NCBI GenBank assembly: GCA_902783305.1
Contig: CACZQU010000167.1
Span: forward strand, 1 to 12,592
Reading direction: 5' to 3'
Length of the DNA stretch: 12,592 nucleotides
From: an uncultured Lachnospiraceae bacterium
GTDB taxonomy: Bacteria > Bacillota > Clostridia > Lachnospirales > Lachnospiraceae
The notes beneath the pieces were generated by a model. It was not told where the DNA came from. It saw only the letters and a program-made list of their open reading frames with translations, and did no database searches. A program made the position numbers and the translations under genes. Every line of letters starts with the position of its first letter. The first letter of the stretch is position 1. This document shows, one piece after another, positions 1 through 5,492 of the stretch.

Positions 1-18
1 CAGAACGCTCAAGCGGCC

Positions 19-65
19 GCGCCCTCTGGCGCATCCCCCTGCCCGCTTCGGCGGTTGGTTTTTTT
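19..65 (+). terminator. Possible intrinsic terminator of an upstream gene
   Basis: Two short hairpins lie in tandem. GCGCC (19-23) pairs with GGCGC (28-32), and CCGC (43-46) pairs with GCGG (51-54) across a TTCG tetraloop. The second is followed by TTGG and a run of seven T (59-65). A short GC stem with a T tail fits a Rho-independent terminator for a gene that ends before the window. The second stem is only 4 bp and the T run starts 4 bases late, so this is a moderate call. Confidence 0.45.
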
Positions 66-77
66 GGATCTCGCCTA

Positions 78-112
78 CTGACAGAATCACCTCGATTTAG
101 TACAATGTACTA
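78..112 (+). promoter_or_regulatory. Promoter and palindromic operator of the toxin-antitoxin module
   Basis: A near-consensus sigma-A promoter is visible: CTGACA (78-83), a 17-bp spacer, and TACAAT (101-106). The 15-bp sequence TAGTACAATGTACTA (98-112) is a perfect inverted repeat around A105 and contains the -10 box. The ribosome binding site AAGGAGGTG starts at 114, so the operator, -10 box and ribosome binding site are packed together. RelB-type antitoxins usually bind such a palindrome and repress their own promoter, and autoregulation is inferred from that. The symmetry and promoter boxes are directly seen. Confidence 0.7.
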
Positions 113-128
113 CAAGGAGGTGATTTCC

Positions 129-356
129 ATGGCATTTTCCATAAGATTAACCGATGAAGAACGCATGCTTGCTGAAAGCTACGCTAAAATTCACTCTTAT
201 TCTCTATCAGAAGCCTTTAAAAGAGCATTATTTGAAAAGATAGAAGACGAATATGATATTGCAGTCGCAGAATCAGCTTACAGAGAATATGTTGACAGTG
301 GGTGCAAGTCCACTTCTGTGCAGGATTTCTGGAGAGAGTTGGATGAGGAGGTATAA
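129..356 (+). CDS. RelB/DinJ-type antitoxin
   Basis: This 75-residue protein is the likely antitoxin of a type II toxin-antitoxin pair. The N-terminus (MAFSIRLTDEER, then an alpha-helical stretch with SLSEAFKRAL at about residues 26-35) has the layout of a ribbon-helix-helix DNA-binding domain: a short beta strand with alternating residues followed by two helices. The acidic C-terminal half (EDEYDIAVAE to ELDEEV) is the usual toxin-binding part. The ATG at 129 is chosen over one at 105 because AAGGAGGTG (114-122) is correctly spaced before 129, while the 105 ATG lies inside the -10 box and operator. The gene overlaps the toxin gene by 14 bp, so the two are translationally coupled. Known family members neutralise the RelE-type RNase and repress their own operon. 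The RelB assignment rests on size, fold pattern and partner; the exact subfamily was not resolved. Confidence 0.82.
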   Translation: MAFSIRLTDEERMLAESYAKIHSYSLSEAFKRALFEKIEDEYDIAVAESAYREYVDSGCKSTSVQDFWRELDEEV

Positions 357-615
357 AGTAGAACTCTCAGATCGCTTTAAAAGAGAGTTTCGTAAATTGG
401 ATAAGTATACACAGAAAATCATCCGGGCATGGATTGATAAAAATCTTGTAAACTGCGAAAATCCCAGAGCATATGGAAAAGGACTGACTGCCAACCGCAG
501 CGGTCAATGGAGATATCGTATTGGAGATTACCGCCTTATTTGTTCAATAGAAGATGACAGACTGGTTATTCTTGCTCTGTCTGTTGGGCACAGAAGCGAA
601 ATATACAAGCAGTAA
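343..615 (+). CDS. RelE/ParE-superfamily toxin (probable mRNA interferase)
   Basis: This 90-residue basic protein has the RelE-type layout. An N-terminal strand and helices (KVELSDRFKREFRKLDK) are followed by GKGLTANRSGQWRYRIGDYRLI and a final strand and tail, LSVGHRSEIY. Residues matching the conserved core of the family are K46, R57, R59, R64, H83-R84 and Y88. RelE proteins cleave mRNA in the ribosomal A site, while ParE relatives poison gyrase. The HR..IY ending and the GDYRLI strand favour the RelE/YafQ side. The ATG at 343 is used because it overlaps the antitoxin stop by 14 bp and follows a purine-rich GGAGAG (331-336). The longer in-frame extension back to 253 would run through the antitoxin coding region. 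The gene appears intact, so the toxin is probably functional. RNase activity is inferred from family membership. Confidence 0.85.
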   Translation: MRRYKVELSDRFKREFRKLDKYTQKIIRAWIDKNLVNCENPRAYGKGLTANRSGQWRYRIGDYRLICSIEDDRLVILALSVGHRSEIYKQ

Positions 616-636
616 TGTAAATCTGATCGATAGAGG

Positions 637-713
637 ATGGCACAGCTTTGGCTCTGTCCCGGTGGGGCATTGGTCACCGCAAAGTGACATCTTCCATTCG
701 GCGCCCCCGCCAT
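637..713 (+). ncRNA. Candidate structured RNA downstream of the toxin gene
   Basis: This gene-free stretch is dense in complementary segments. ATGGC (637-641) can pair with GCCAT (709-713), ACAG (642-645) with CTGT (654-657), GGTGGGGC (661-668) with GCCCCCGCC (703-711, one bulge and one G-U pair), and GTCAC (673-677) with GTGAC (684-688). The first and third pairings compete for the same 3' bases, so alternative folds are possible. A strong terminator follows at once. It could be a small RNA, a structured 3' UTR of the toxin mRNA or a repeat relic. No known RNA family was recognised, and no dedicated promoter is evident. Confidence 0.3.
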
Positions 714-753
714 AAAAAACGAGGCCATGCAGCAGAGCATGGCCTCGTTTTAA
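714..753. terminator. Bidirectional terminator between relE-type toxin and dapA
   Basis: A run of A leads into CGAGGCCATGC (720-730), a 6-nt loop, and the exact complement GCATGGCCTCG (737-747), followed by TTTT. The A run and T run extend the pairing to 15 bp (716-730 with 737-751). Both strands therefore read as a GC stem followed by U residues. It ends the toxin-antitoxin transcript on the + strand and the convergent dapA transcript on the - strand. Confidence 0.9.
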
Positions 754-856
754 TCCACACGAAGAATATCTTGTTCAAATCTCCCTGCTTCCTCCTGAAA
801 TCCCCTGGTCTGAACCGCCTTTTCCCCGGTCCTATTATGCTTCATCAGATTTGATT

Positions 857-1741
857 TTACAGGCATCCATAGGCTTCCATCGCCTCACGCAGGCTCTTTT
901 TGTGAGCATCGGTAAGCTCGGTCAGGGGAAGCCTGGGAGATCCTACATTAAATCCCTGCATATTGAGAGCTGCTTTCACCGGGATGGGATTCACTTCGAT
1001 GAAAAGCTGCTCAACCAGTGGCAAAGCGGCGAGCTGCATCTCACAGGCCTTTTTGTAATTCCCCTCAAGGCAGTACATGACCATATCATGGGTCTGCCGG
1101 GGTGCGACATTGGCAAGCACGGAAATGACACCGATACCGCCAAGGGAACACACTGGAACGATCTGATCGTCGTTTCCGGAATAGATGTCACAAAAACCTT
1201 CGGTCAGGGAAGCAAGCTTCGCTACCTGGCTGATACTGCCGCTGGCTTCCTTGATCGCGGCGATGTTTTCCACATCGCGGGCAAGTCTCGCCATGGTCTC
1301 GGGAAGAATATTGGTACCGGTACGGGAGGGAACATTATAGACTATGCAGGGAAGCCTGGTAGAGGATGCGATTTTGCGGTAATGGGCATATAATCCATCC
1401 TGGGTAGCCTTGTTATAATATGGGGTGACCAGCAAAAGACCGTCTGCGCCAAGCTTTTCGGACTCCTCCGACATCATGACGGCATGGGCAGTGTTGTTGG
1501 AGCCTGTTCCGGCGATCACCGGTATCCTCCCTTTTGTGACCTGGACGGCGAAGCGGATCGCTTCAAGATGCTCCGGATCATCGAGGGTGGGTGCTTCACC
1601 ACTGGTTCCGCAGACGATCAGGGCATCGGTGCCTCCCTCAATCTGGGCTTCGATCAGCTTCTCCAGGGAATCATAATTAATCTCTCCGTTTTCTTTCATC
1701 GGTGTGGCAAGAGCTACACCGGAACCTGCAAATATAGCCAT
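857..1741 (-). CDS. dapA: 4-hydroxy-tetrahydrodipicolinate synthase
   Basis: This 294-residue protein is full length for DapA (about 292 in E. coli). It condenses pyruvate with aspartate-semialdehyde, the first committed step of the diaminopimelate/lysine pathway in the cytosol. The TIM-barrel landmarks are in order: GTSGE at 45-49, YYNK with Y109, YNVPSRTG with Y135 and R140, and the Schiff-base lysine K164 in IKEASG. SGNDD and the Gly-rich GGIGVISV stretch follow. The usual second Thr of GTTGE is Ser47, a conservative change that keeps the hydroxyl. The ATG at 1741 is chosen because GAAGGAGG precedes it by 9 bases on the - strand and the protein then begins MAIFAGSGVALATP as in the family. 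The reading frame extends 60 codons upstream without family similarity. The gene stands alone, convergent with the toxin gene. Confidence 0.95.
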   Translation of the reverse strand: MAIFAGSGVALATPMKENGEINYDSLEKLIEAQIEGGTDALIVCGTSGEAPTLDDPEHLEAIRFAVQVTKGRIPVIAGTGSNNTAHAVMMSEESEKLGADGLLLVTPYYNKATQDGLYAHYRKIASSTRLPCIVYNVPSRTGTNILPETMARLARDVENIAAIKEASGSISQVAKLASLTEGFCDIYSGNDDQIVPVCSLGGIGVISVLANVAPRQTHDMVMYCLEGNYKKACEMQLAALPLVEQLFIEVNPIPVKAALNMQGFNVGSPRLPLTELTDAHKKSLREAMEAYGCL

Positions 1742-1892
1742 TTCGGTTGGCCTCCTTCTGTAGCACAGAAAAAAAAGACAATTGGACAGGGATACGGGCA
1801 TAAATGCCGATGTTACTATCACGGTTGAACGGTAACGCCATGCGCGGGAAAGGTCAGATAACCGTGAATGGCAGCATGCCGATAACGACTTC
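1742..1892 (-). promoter_or_regulatory. Leader region of dapA
   Basis: From the predicted promoter to the dapA start there are about 145 nt without a gene. Within it, CACGGTT (1820-1826) pairs with AACCGTG (1860-1866), and a small GGCA/TGCC hairpin lies near 1797-1808. A run of A on the + strand (about 1769-1776) reads as U8 on the dapA transcript. The lysine riboswitch is the obvious candidate upstream of dapA, but its conserved core was not recognised here. The leader may control dapA, but this is only a suggestion from length and symmetry. Confidence 0.3.
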
Positions 1893-1921
1893 AGTTTACC
1901 ATAATAAATGAGGCTTTTCAA
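1893..1921 (-). promoter_or_regulatory. Predicted dapA promoter
   Basis: Read on the - strand, TTGAAA (1916-1921) is followed after exactly 17 bp by TAAACT (1893-1898). The -35 box matches five of six consensus bases and the -10 box four of six. A + strand TATACT (1938-1943) lies 17 bp after TTTTCA (1915-1920), overlapping this -35 box, and could serve the gene at 2107. The two promoters would then be divergent and overlapping. Confidence 0.45.
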
Positions 1922-2106
1922 TACTGCAAAGATTCGTTATACTCTGATGGTGAGCCATGGTAATGCTCATACTTTCACCGTAAAGCCGCGCGGGCGGATG
2001 AGGCAGCCGGTGAAGACGCTGCTGCTCCGTAACAGGAAAACCGTACAGGCTCTGGCCGCTTTGAGGCAGGACAGCAAAAATGTCACAGGAAAAACAGGAG
2101 GTTGGT
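1922..2106. other. Gene-free stretch upstream of the 100-codon gene
   Basis: No gene is supported here. The stretch holds the possible + strand -10 box TATACT (1938-1943) and, near 1949-1967, the segments GTGAGC and GCTCA that can pair around a short loop. An open frame from 1908 to 2123 runs across it but lacks a ribosome binding site, starts inside the dapA promoter region and resembles nothing known. No known riboswitch core was recognised. Confidence 0.4.
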
Positions 2107-2409
2107 ATGCAATTTATCTATGAACCGGACCTGCTCTCCTATATGGAGGAGAAGCATCTGAGAAACATCAGCGTGGAAGTGGCATCTTCCGCCCACTCAG
2201 ATTTTGAGGTGACGGAGATTTATCTGCGCCTGGCAGAGGATAAACTTGCGGATGCTCTGGAAAGCAAAAGGCATTATCAAAGCAGGAAAACGGACGTGGG
2301 AAGAGTGCTTCTGCCTCCTTACCGGCTGAAATATGATGAAGTGGTGACGTTCGGGCTCAGAAAATACTGGATTTTTCGAAAGCTCACATTCCGGGGAATT
2401 CATCTGTGA
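2107..2409 (+). CDS. Conserved-looking hypothetical protein, 100 aa
   Basis: I do not recognise a named family. The start at 2107 is set by CAGGAGG (2095-2101) five bases upstream. An in-frame ATG at 2080 has no such site. The protein is small and soluble, without a signal peptide or membrane segment. It opens with MQFIYEPDLLSYMEEK, then a beta-type stretch (NISVEVASSA), a charged middle with KRHYQSRK, and a strand-rich end containing LLPPYRL and VTFGLRKYW. The arrangement loosely resembles small HesB-like or CC/Se-motif proteins of Clostridia, but no cysteine is present where those have their pair, so I do not assign that function. It is followed by a separate promoter and another uncharacterised gene on the same strand. 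Confidence 0.7.
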   Translation: MQFIYEPDLLSYMEEKHLRNISVEVASSAHSDFEVTEIYLRLAEDKLADALESKRHYQSRKTDVGRVLLPPYRLKYDEVVTFGLRKYWIFRKLTFRGIHL

Positions 2410-2440
2410 CCAGAAACACCGGATATCCTGTATTTTTATA

Positions 2441-2469
2441 TTGATTTCATGAAAAAAAGGTGCCATAAT
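2441..2469 (+). promoter_or_regulatory. Predicted promoter of the 200-codon gene
   Basis: TTGATT (2441-2446) and CATAAT (2464-2469) are separated by exactly 17 bp within an A/T-rich stretch. Downstream, GCGC (2501-2504) pairs with GCGC (2509-2512), and AAAGCGCTTT (2506-2515) is a perfect palindrome just before the ribosome binding site GGAGG (2517-2521). The hairpin could partly hide that site. Confidence 0.6.
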
Positions 2470-2526
2470 AATGGGTAATTTCATCTGGCGCATAATTGAC
2501 GCGCTAAAGCGCTTTCGGAGGAAACA

Positions 2527-3129
2527 ATGGAAACAGGGCAATATCTGGACCGGGTTCTGGCAAAATATGCCGGTTCATTTGATATATTCAAGGATTATGA
2601 AATCCGTGGGAACCGGTATTCCGCATATGGGTATTTTTTTTCCCTGGGGGAGAAGTATGTACTGACCCGCAAAGCGAAGCTCTGGGGAATCCGGGCTTAT
2701 GAATATGTCCTTTTTCAGGAAACCTCTTCTCTTACCGATGTGCTTCTTCATCAGATCGTCGATGCGCTTACAGGCTATATTGAGCCGGTTCTGGTGAGGA
2801 AAAACGGGAAATATCCGGAGAAGGATCATATGTATTCGTATCTCAGCGCGGTGGTGATCTGCCGCTGCACTCCTTCAGAAGAAATGATCAGCCGGATCCG
2901 GAAAACCCGTTTTGATAAAGGCTACCTGTTTTCCTTCCGCGGACACAGCGAGCTTCATCTGATCGTAGTGGATCTGGAAAAGGAGACGGTTTATACAAAC
3001 GCTGCGGCGGGGAAAATGCGCAAATTGTTTGTAAAGGTGTTTGAAGAGGTACGCCGGGGAGAAAAGGGCTATAATGAGCTGTATCAGGAGGGAAAGGAAG
3101 ATCCGGATCCTTGCCGGGATGACCTTTAG
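2527..3129 (+). CDS. Hypothetical protein, 200 aa
   Basis: No family name could be assigned. The start ATG follows GGAGG (2517-2521) by five bases. The product is 200 residues, soluble, rich in Tyr, Arg and Glu, with no signal peptide or membrane helix. An aromatic-rich N-terminal half (GNRYSAYGYFFSLGEKYVLTRKAKLWGIRAYEYVLF) reads like antiparallel strands. A helix follows (SLTDVLLHQIVDAL), then a second alpha/beta stretch with YLSAVVICRC, FRGHSELHLIVVDLE and KLFVKVFEEV. The C-terminus is polar and probably disordered (EGKEDPDPCRDDL). The pattern suggests a globular intracellular protein of two similar alpha/beta halves, which is only an impression. It has its own promoter at 2441-2469. The gene looks intact, and codon use resembles its neighbours. 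Confidence 0.75.
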   Translation: METGQYLDRVLAKYAGSFDIFKDYEIRGNRYSAYGYFFSLGEKYVLTRKAKLWGIRAYEYVLFQETSSLTDVLLHQIVDALTGYIEPVLVRKNGKYPEKDHMYSYLSAVVICRCTPSEEMISRIRKTRFDKGYLFSFRGHSELHLIVVDLEKETVYTNAAAGKMRKLFVKVFEEVRRGEKGYNELYQEGKEDPDPCRDDL

Positions 3130-3427
3130 GAAATCCTTCCCTGATGATAAGGGAGCGCCTCAGTAATACCAGAAGGACTTAGGAGCTGTGCATAGATAAC
3201 CTGCACAGATCCTTAGTATCCGGAAAGGATATTGTTATACTTCTGCTTATACCACGATGAACAATATGATTTCGATTGATTTGTTCCTGTGAGTATTATT
3301 CCGGGGCGATTTCCAAAGCTTTGTTATAGAGGAAACAATGGGTTTTTGAGAAAGCCGGGCATGAAAGCCTGCCGATCCGGCTGACTGACCGCTTTCCCGC
3401 ATGTCGCATCATCTAGGAGGGACTTGT
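3130..3427 (+). promoter_or_regulatory. Structured gene-free leader region upstream of cstA
   Basis: No gene is supported in these 298 bp. TCCCT (3138-3142) pairs with AGGGA (3150-3154) just after the preceding gene, but no T run follows. CTGTGCA (3186-3192) pairs perfectly with TGCACAG (3202-3208), with further partial pairing outside. AGCCGG (3353-3358) pairs with CCGGCT (3377-3382), while the overlapping GAAAGC (3350-3355) could instead pair with GCTTTC (3391-3396), which ends 19 bases before the ribosome binding site AGGAGGG (3415-3421). Weak promoter-like boxes occur (TTAGTA, 17 bp, TATACT at about 3213-3241), but none is convincing. The layout suggests a regulated 5' leader. No known riboswitch class was recognised. 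Confidence 0.4.
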
Positions 3428-5173
3428 ATGAATGCAGCATTGATTTTATGTATCTCGATAGTTGTGCTTTTTGCCGCCTATCTCCTCTATGGCGGATGGC
3501 TGGCAAAGCAATGGGGAATTGATCCTTCCCGTCCTACCCCGGCTCATGAGCTCCAGGATGACATGGATTATGTCCCCGCGAAGGCTCCGGTTCTTCTGGG
3601 ACACCATTTTTCATCAATTGCCGGTGCAGGCCCGATCAACGGTCCTATACAGGCAGCCGTTTTCGGATGGGTTCCTGTACTGCTCTGGGTAATCATCGGA
3701 GGAATTTTCTTTGGCGGTGTCCATGATTTCGGCGCGCTTTTCGCTTCCATCCGCCACAAAGGGCAGTCTATCGGTGAGGTCATCGGTGATTCCATGGGGA
3801 AGACGGCGAAGAGACTTTTCATCGTTTTCGGCTATCTGACCCTTCTGCTTGTCGTTGCCGCGTTTGCTTCCATCGTGGCCAATACCTTCGGCACGACGAC
3901 ACAGGCGGGAGTGCTGAGGGAAGGCGCAGCCCTCGAGGCGAATCTTTCCACAGCCATGATTTCCATGCTCTTTATCGTTCTGGCCATGGTCTTTGGATTT
4001 CTGGTATACCGGAAGAATGTGGGGGTTGTTCCCGCTACGATTATCGGTATCGCCGGTATTGTCCTGATTGTCTTTGTCGGATTGAATTTCCATCCGATTG
4101 CGCTGAACTACAACGTCTGGATGTGGGTCCTTGGCGCGTATATCCTGATCGCTTCGGTCACCCCGGTATGGATCCTGCTCCAGCCCCGTGACTATTTAAG
4201 CTCCTTCCTGCTTTACTTCATGATCATTGTTTCCATCGTCGGCGTGATCGGCACCGCGGTCAACGGAAGCGGTACAAGCCTGGCCATCCCGGCGTTTGGC
4301 CTTGCGGAGGCGAAAGGGAACGGATTGTTTACCACGGGAAGCCTTTTCCCGGCGCTGTTTATTACGATTGCCTGTGGAGCGATTTCCGGTTTCCATTCGC
4401 TGGTCTCCTCCGGCACGACGGCTAAACAGATTACCAATGAAAAAGACGCCCGTCTCATCGGCTATGGTTCAATGCTGATTGAGTGTATCGTCGCGGTTCT
4501 CTCTCTTTGCGCTGTTTCCTATGTCTGGGCTGATGCTGTCGGCACGGCTTCCGAGGGCGGCAAGCTTGTCTCTGCCTTTGCTTCCCCGACAGCGGTATTT
4601 GCCACAGGTATCTCCAATATGCTTGGCAGCTTTACCAACGATGGTGTCCGCAGTGTCATGTATCAGATGCTGGTACTCGCCGTATCGGTATTCTGTCTGA
4701 CTTCACTGGATACAGCAACCCGTCTGGCCCGCTACATGTTCCAGGAGTTCTGGCTGAAGCCGGGTGAAACCGTGGAAGATGCAAAAGGCTTCAAGAAGGT
4801 TCTGGTGAATCCTTATGTCGCCACGATAATTACCGTCGTTCTGGGAATTGCCCTTGGTATGACGGGCTATTCCAAGATATGGCCGCTTTTCGGCGCGGCA
4901 AACCAGCTTCTCGCTGCCCTTGGTCTGATCGCAGTGTGCGCATGGCTGGGCCAGATCGGGAAGAATAATAAGATGTTCTTCATTCCGATGTGCTTTATGC
5001 TGGTGGTGACCATCTGCTCACTGTGCCAGACGATTATGGCGAAGCTTTCCGCAGGCGGCTCCGATATCTGGAATTATATTCAGGCAGGAATCGCTGTTCT
5101 GCTTGTGATCCTGGCAGTGATTCTTGCGGTGATCGCATTCAGGACGCTGAAGGAACAGAAAGAAAAAGCATAA
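3428..5173 (+). CDS. cstA: CstA-family transporter (carbon starvation / pyruvate or peptide uptake)
   Basis: This 581-residue integral membrane protein belongs to the CstA family. Known members (E. coli CstA and BtsT) take up pyruvate and have been linked to peptide use during carbon shortage. It is shorter than E. coli CstA (about 700). The family hallmark GHHFSSIAGAGPINGP is at about residues 58-73, followed by FGGVHDFGALFASIRHKGQSIGEV. Many hydrophobic spans follow, roughly 15 or more, with SGFHSLVSSGTTAKQI and SLDTATRLARYMFQEF further along as typical conserved cytoplasmic-edge motifs. The start at 3428 follows AGGAGGG (3415-3421). An in-frame ATG at 3401 has no ribosome binding site. The gene is alone in its transcript, with a long leader and a strong terminator. 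The exact substrate cannot be read from sequence. Confidence 0.93.
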   Translation: MNAALILCISIVVLFAAYLLYGGWLAKQWGIDPSRPTPAHELQDDMDYVPAKAPVLLGHHFSSIAGAGPINGPIQAAVFGWVPVLLWVIIGGIFFGGVHDFGALFASIRHKGQSIGEVIGDSMGKTAKRLFIVFGYLTLLLVVAAFASIVANTFGTTTQAGVLREGAALEANLSTAMISMLFIVLAMVFGFLVYRKNVGVVPATIIGIAGIVLIVFVGLNFHPIALNYNVWMWVLGAYILIASVTPVWILLQPRDYLSSFLLYFMIIVSIVGVIGTAVNGSGTSLAIPAFGLAEAKGNGLFTTGSLFPALFITIACGAISGFHSLVSSGTTAKQITNEKDARLIGYGSMLIECIVAVLSLCAVSYVWADAVGTASEGGKLVSAFASPTAVFATGISNMLGSFTNDGVRSVMYQMLVLAVSVFCLTSLDTATRLARYMFQEFWLKPGETVEDAKGFKKVLVNPYVATIITVVLGIALGMTGYSKIWPLFGAANQLLAALGLIAVCAWLGQIGKNNKMFFIPMCFMLVVTICSLCQTIMAKLSAGGSDIWNYIQAGIAVLLVILAVILAVIAFRTLKEQKEKA

Positions 5174-5254
5174 GAAATCTGCGCCTGCAGCGCTATACCG
5201 CCCTGCTGCGCAGGGCAGAATAGTAACCAGAGAAAAAGCATTTTGGGTTATCGG

Positions 5255-5285
5255 CCGGCTCTGTGGAAGCACAGAGCCGGTTTTT
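5255..5285 (+). terminator. Intrinsic terminator of cstA
   Basis: CCGGCTCTGTG (5255-5265) pairs perfectly with CACAGAGCCGG (5270-5280) across a GAAG tetraloop, and TTTTT follows directly. An 11-bp GC-rich stem with a T tail about 80 bp after the cstA stop is a textbook Rho-independent terminator. It separates cstA from the HD-GYP gene. Confidence 0.92.
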
Positions 5286-5393
5286 ACGTTCTGACCGTTC
5301 AGCCAGGCAGGAGGTACCATCCGTCCGCGCGTGGCCTTACGGTTAATCCGTGAGTATGCAGCACGGGGGCGAATCCGGATTGCTCCTTCTGCG

Positions 5394-5422
5394 TTGAATC
5401 CTCACATCATATATGGTAGAAT
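5394..5422 (+). promoter_or_regulatory. Predicted promoter of the HD-GYP gene
   Basis: TTGAAT (5394-5399), a 17-bp spacer and TAGAAT (5417-5422) match four to five of six bases at each box. This leaves a leader of about 63 nt before the start at 5493, and makes the gene independent of cstA. No cyclic-di-GMP riboswitch core was recognised in the short leader. Confidence 0.6.
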
Positions 5423-5492
5423 AATATTCCGGGATCTGAAGGATGTTATATTTGTGAAAGGAAAACGGATCGAAATCATCTGGAGGAACATC

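Larger units (their letters stand above)
5174..5492 (+). other. Gene-free stretch between cstA and the HD-GYP gene
   Basis: The 319 bp hold the cstA terminator (5255-5285) and the promoter of the next gene (5394-5422), both listed separately. Before the terminator, CCCTG and CAGGG (within about 5200-5216) form a short hairpin followed by GAATAGTAAC (5218-5227). That decamer equals the last ten bases of the inverted-repeat element at 9914-10107. Upstream of the promoter CCGTG (5348-5352) can pair with CACGG (5362-5366). No open frame with a ribosome binding site is present, and a frame starting at 5331 belongs to the following gene's upstream extension. Confidence 0.5.

Noticed and set aside
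13..20. GCGGCCGC (NotI-type site) as a sign of cloned vector sequence
   Set aside because: One 8-bp site in a GC-rich hairpin region is not evidence of vector; nothing else looks artificial.
253..342. Longer N-terminus for the RelE-type toxin
   Set aside because: These 30 codons lie wholly inside the antitoxin gene in another frame, with no family similarity; the ATG at 343 fits the normal RelE start and overlap.
851..1393. 180-codon + strand frame opposite dapA
   Set aside because: It is the antisense shadow of a clear dapA coding region and has no ribosome binding site.
1742..1892. Lysine riboswitch before dapA
   Set aside because: Expected from context, but the conserved core of the class was not found by eye.
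1742..1921. 60-codon N-terminal extension of dapA
   Set aside because: It lacks a ribosome binding site, is not DapA-like and would begin inside the predicted dapA promoter; the ATG at 1741 follows GAAGGAGG.
1908..2123. 71-codon open frame on the + strand
   Set aside because: No ribosome binding site, no similarity, and it overlaps the better supported gene starting at 2107.
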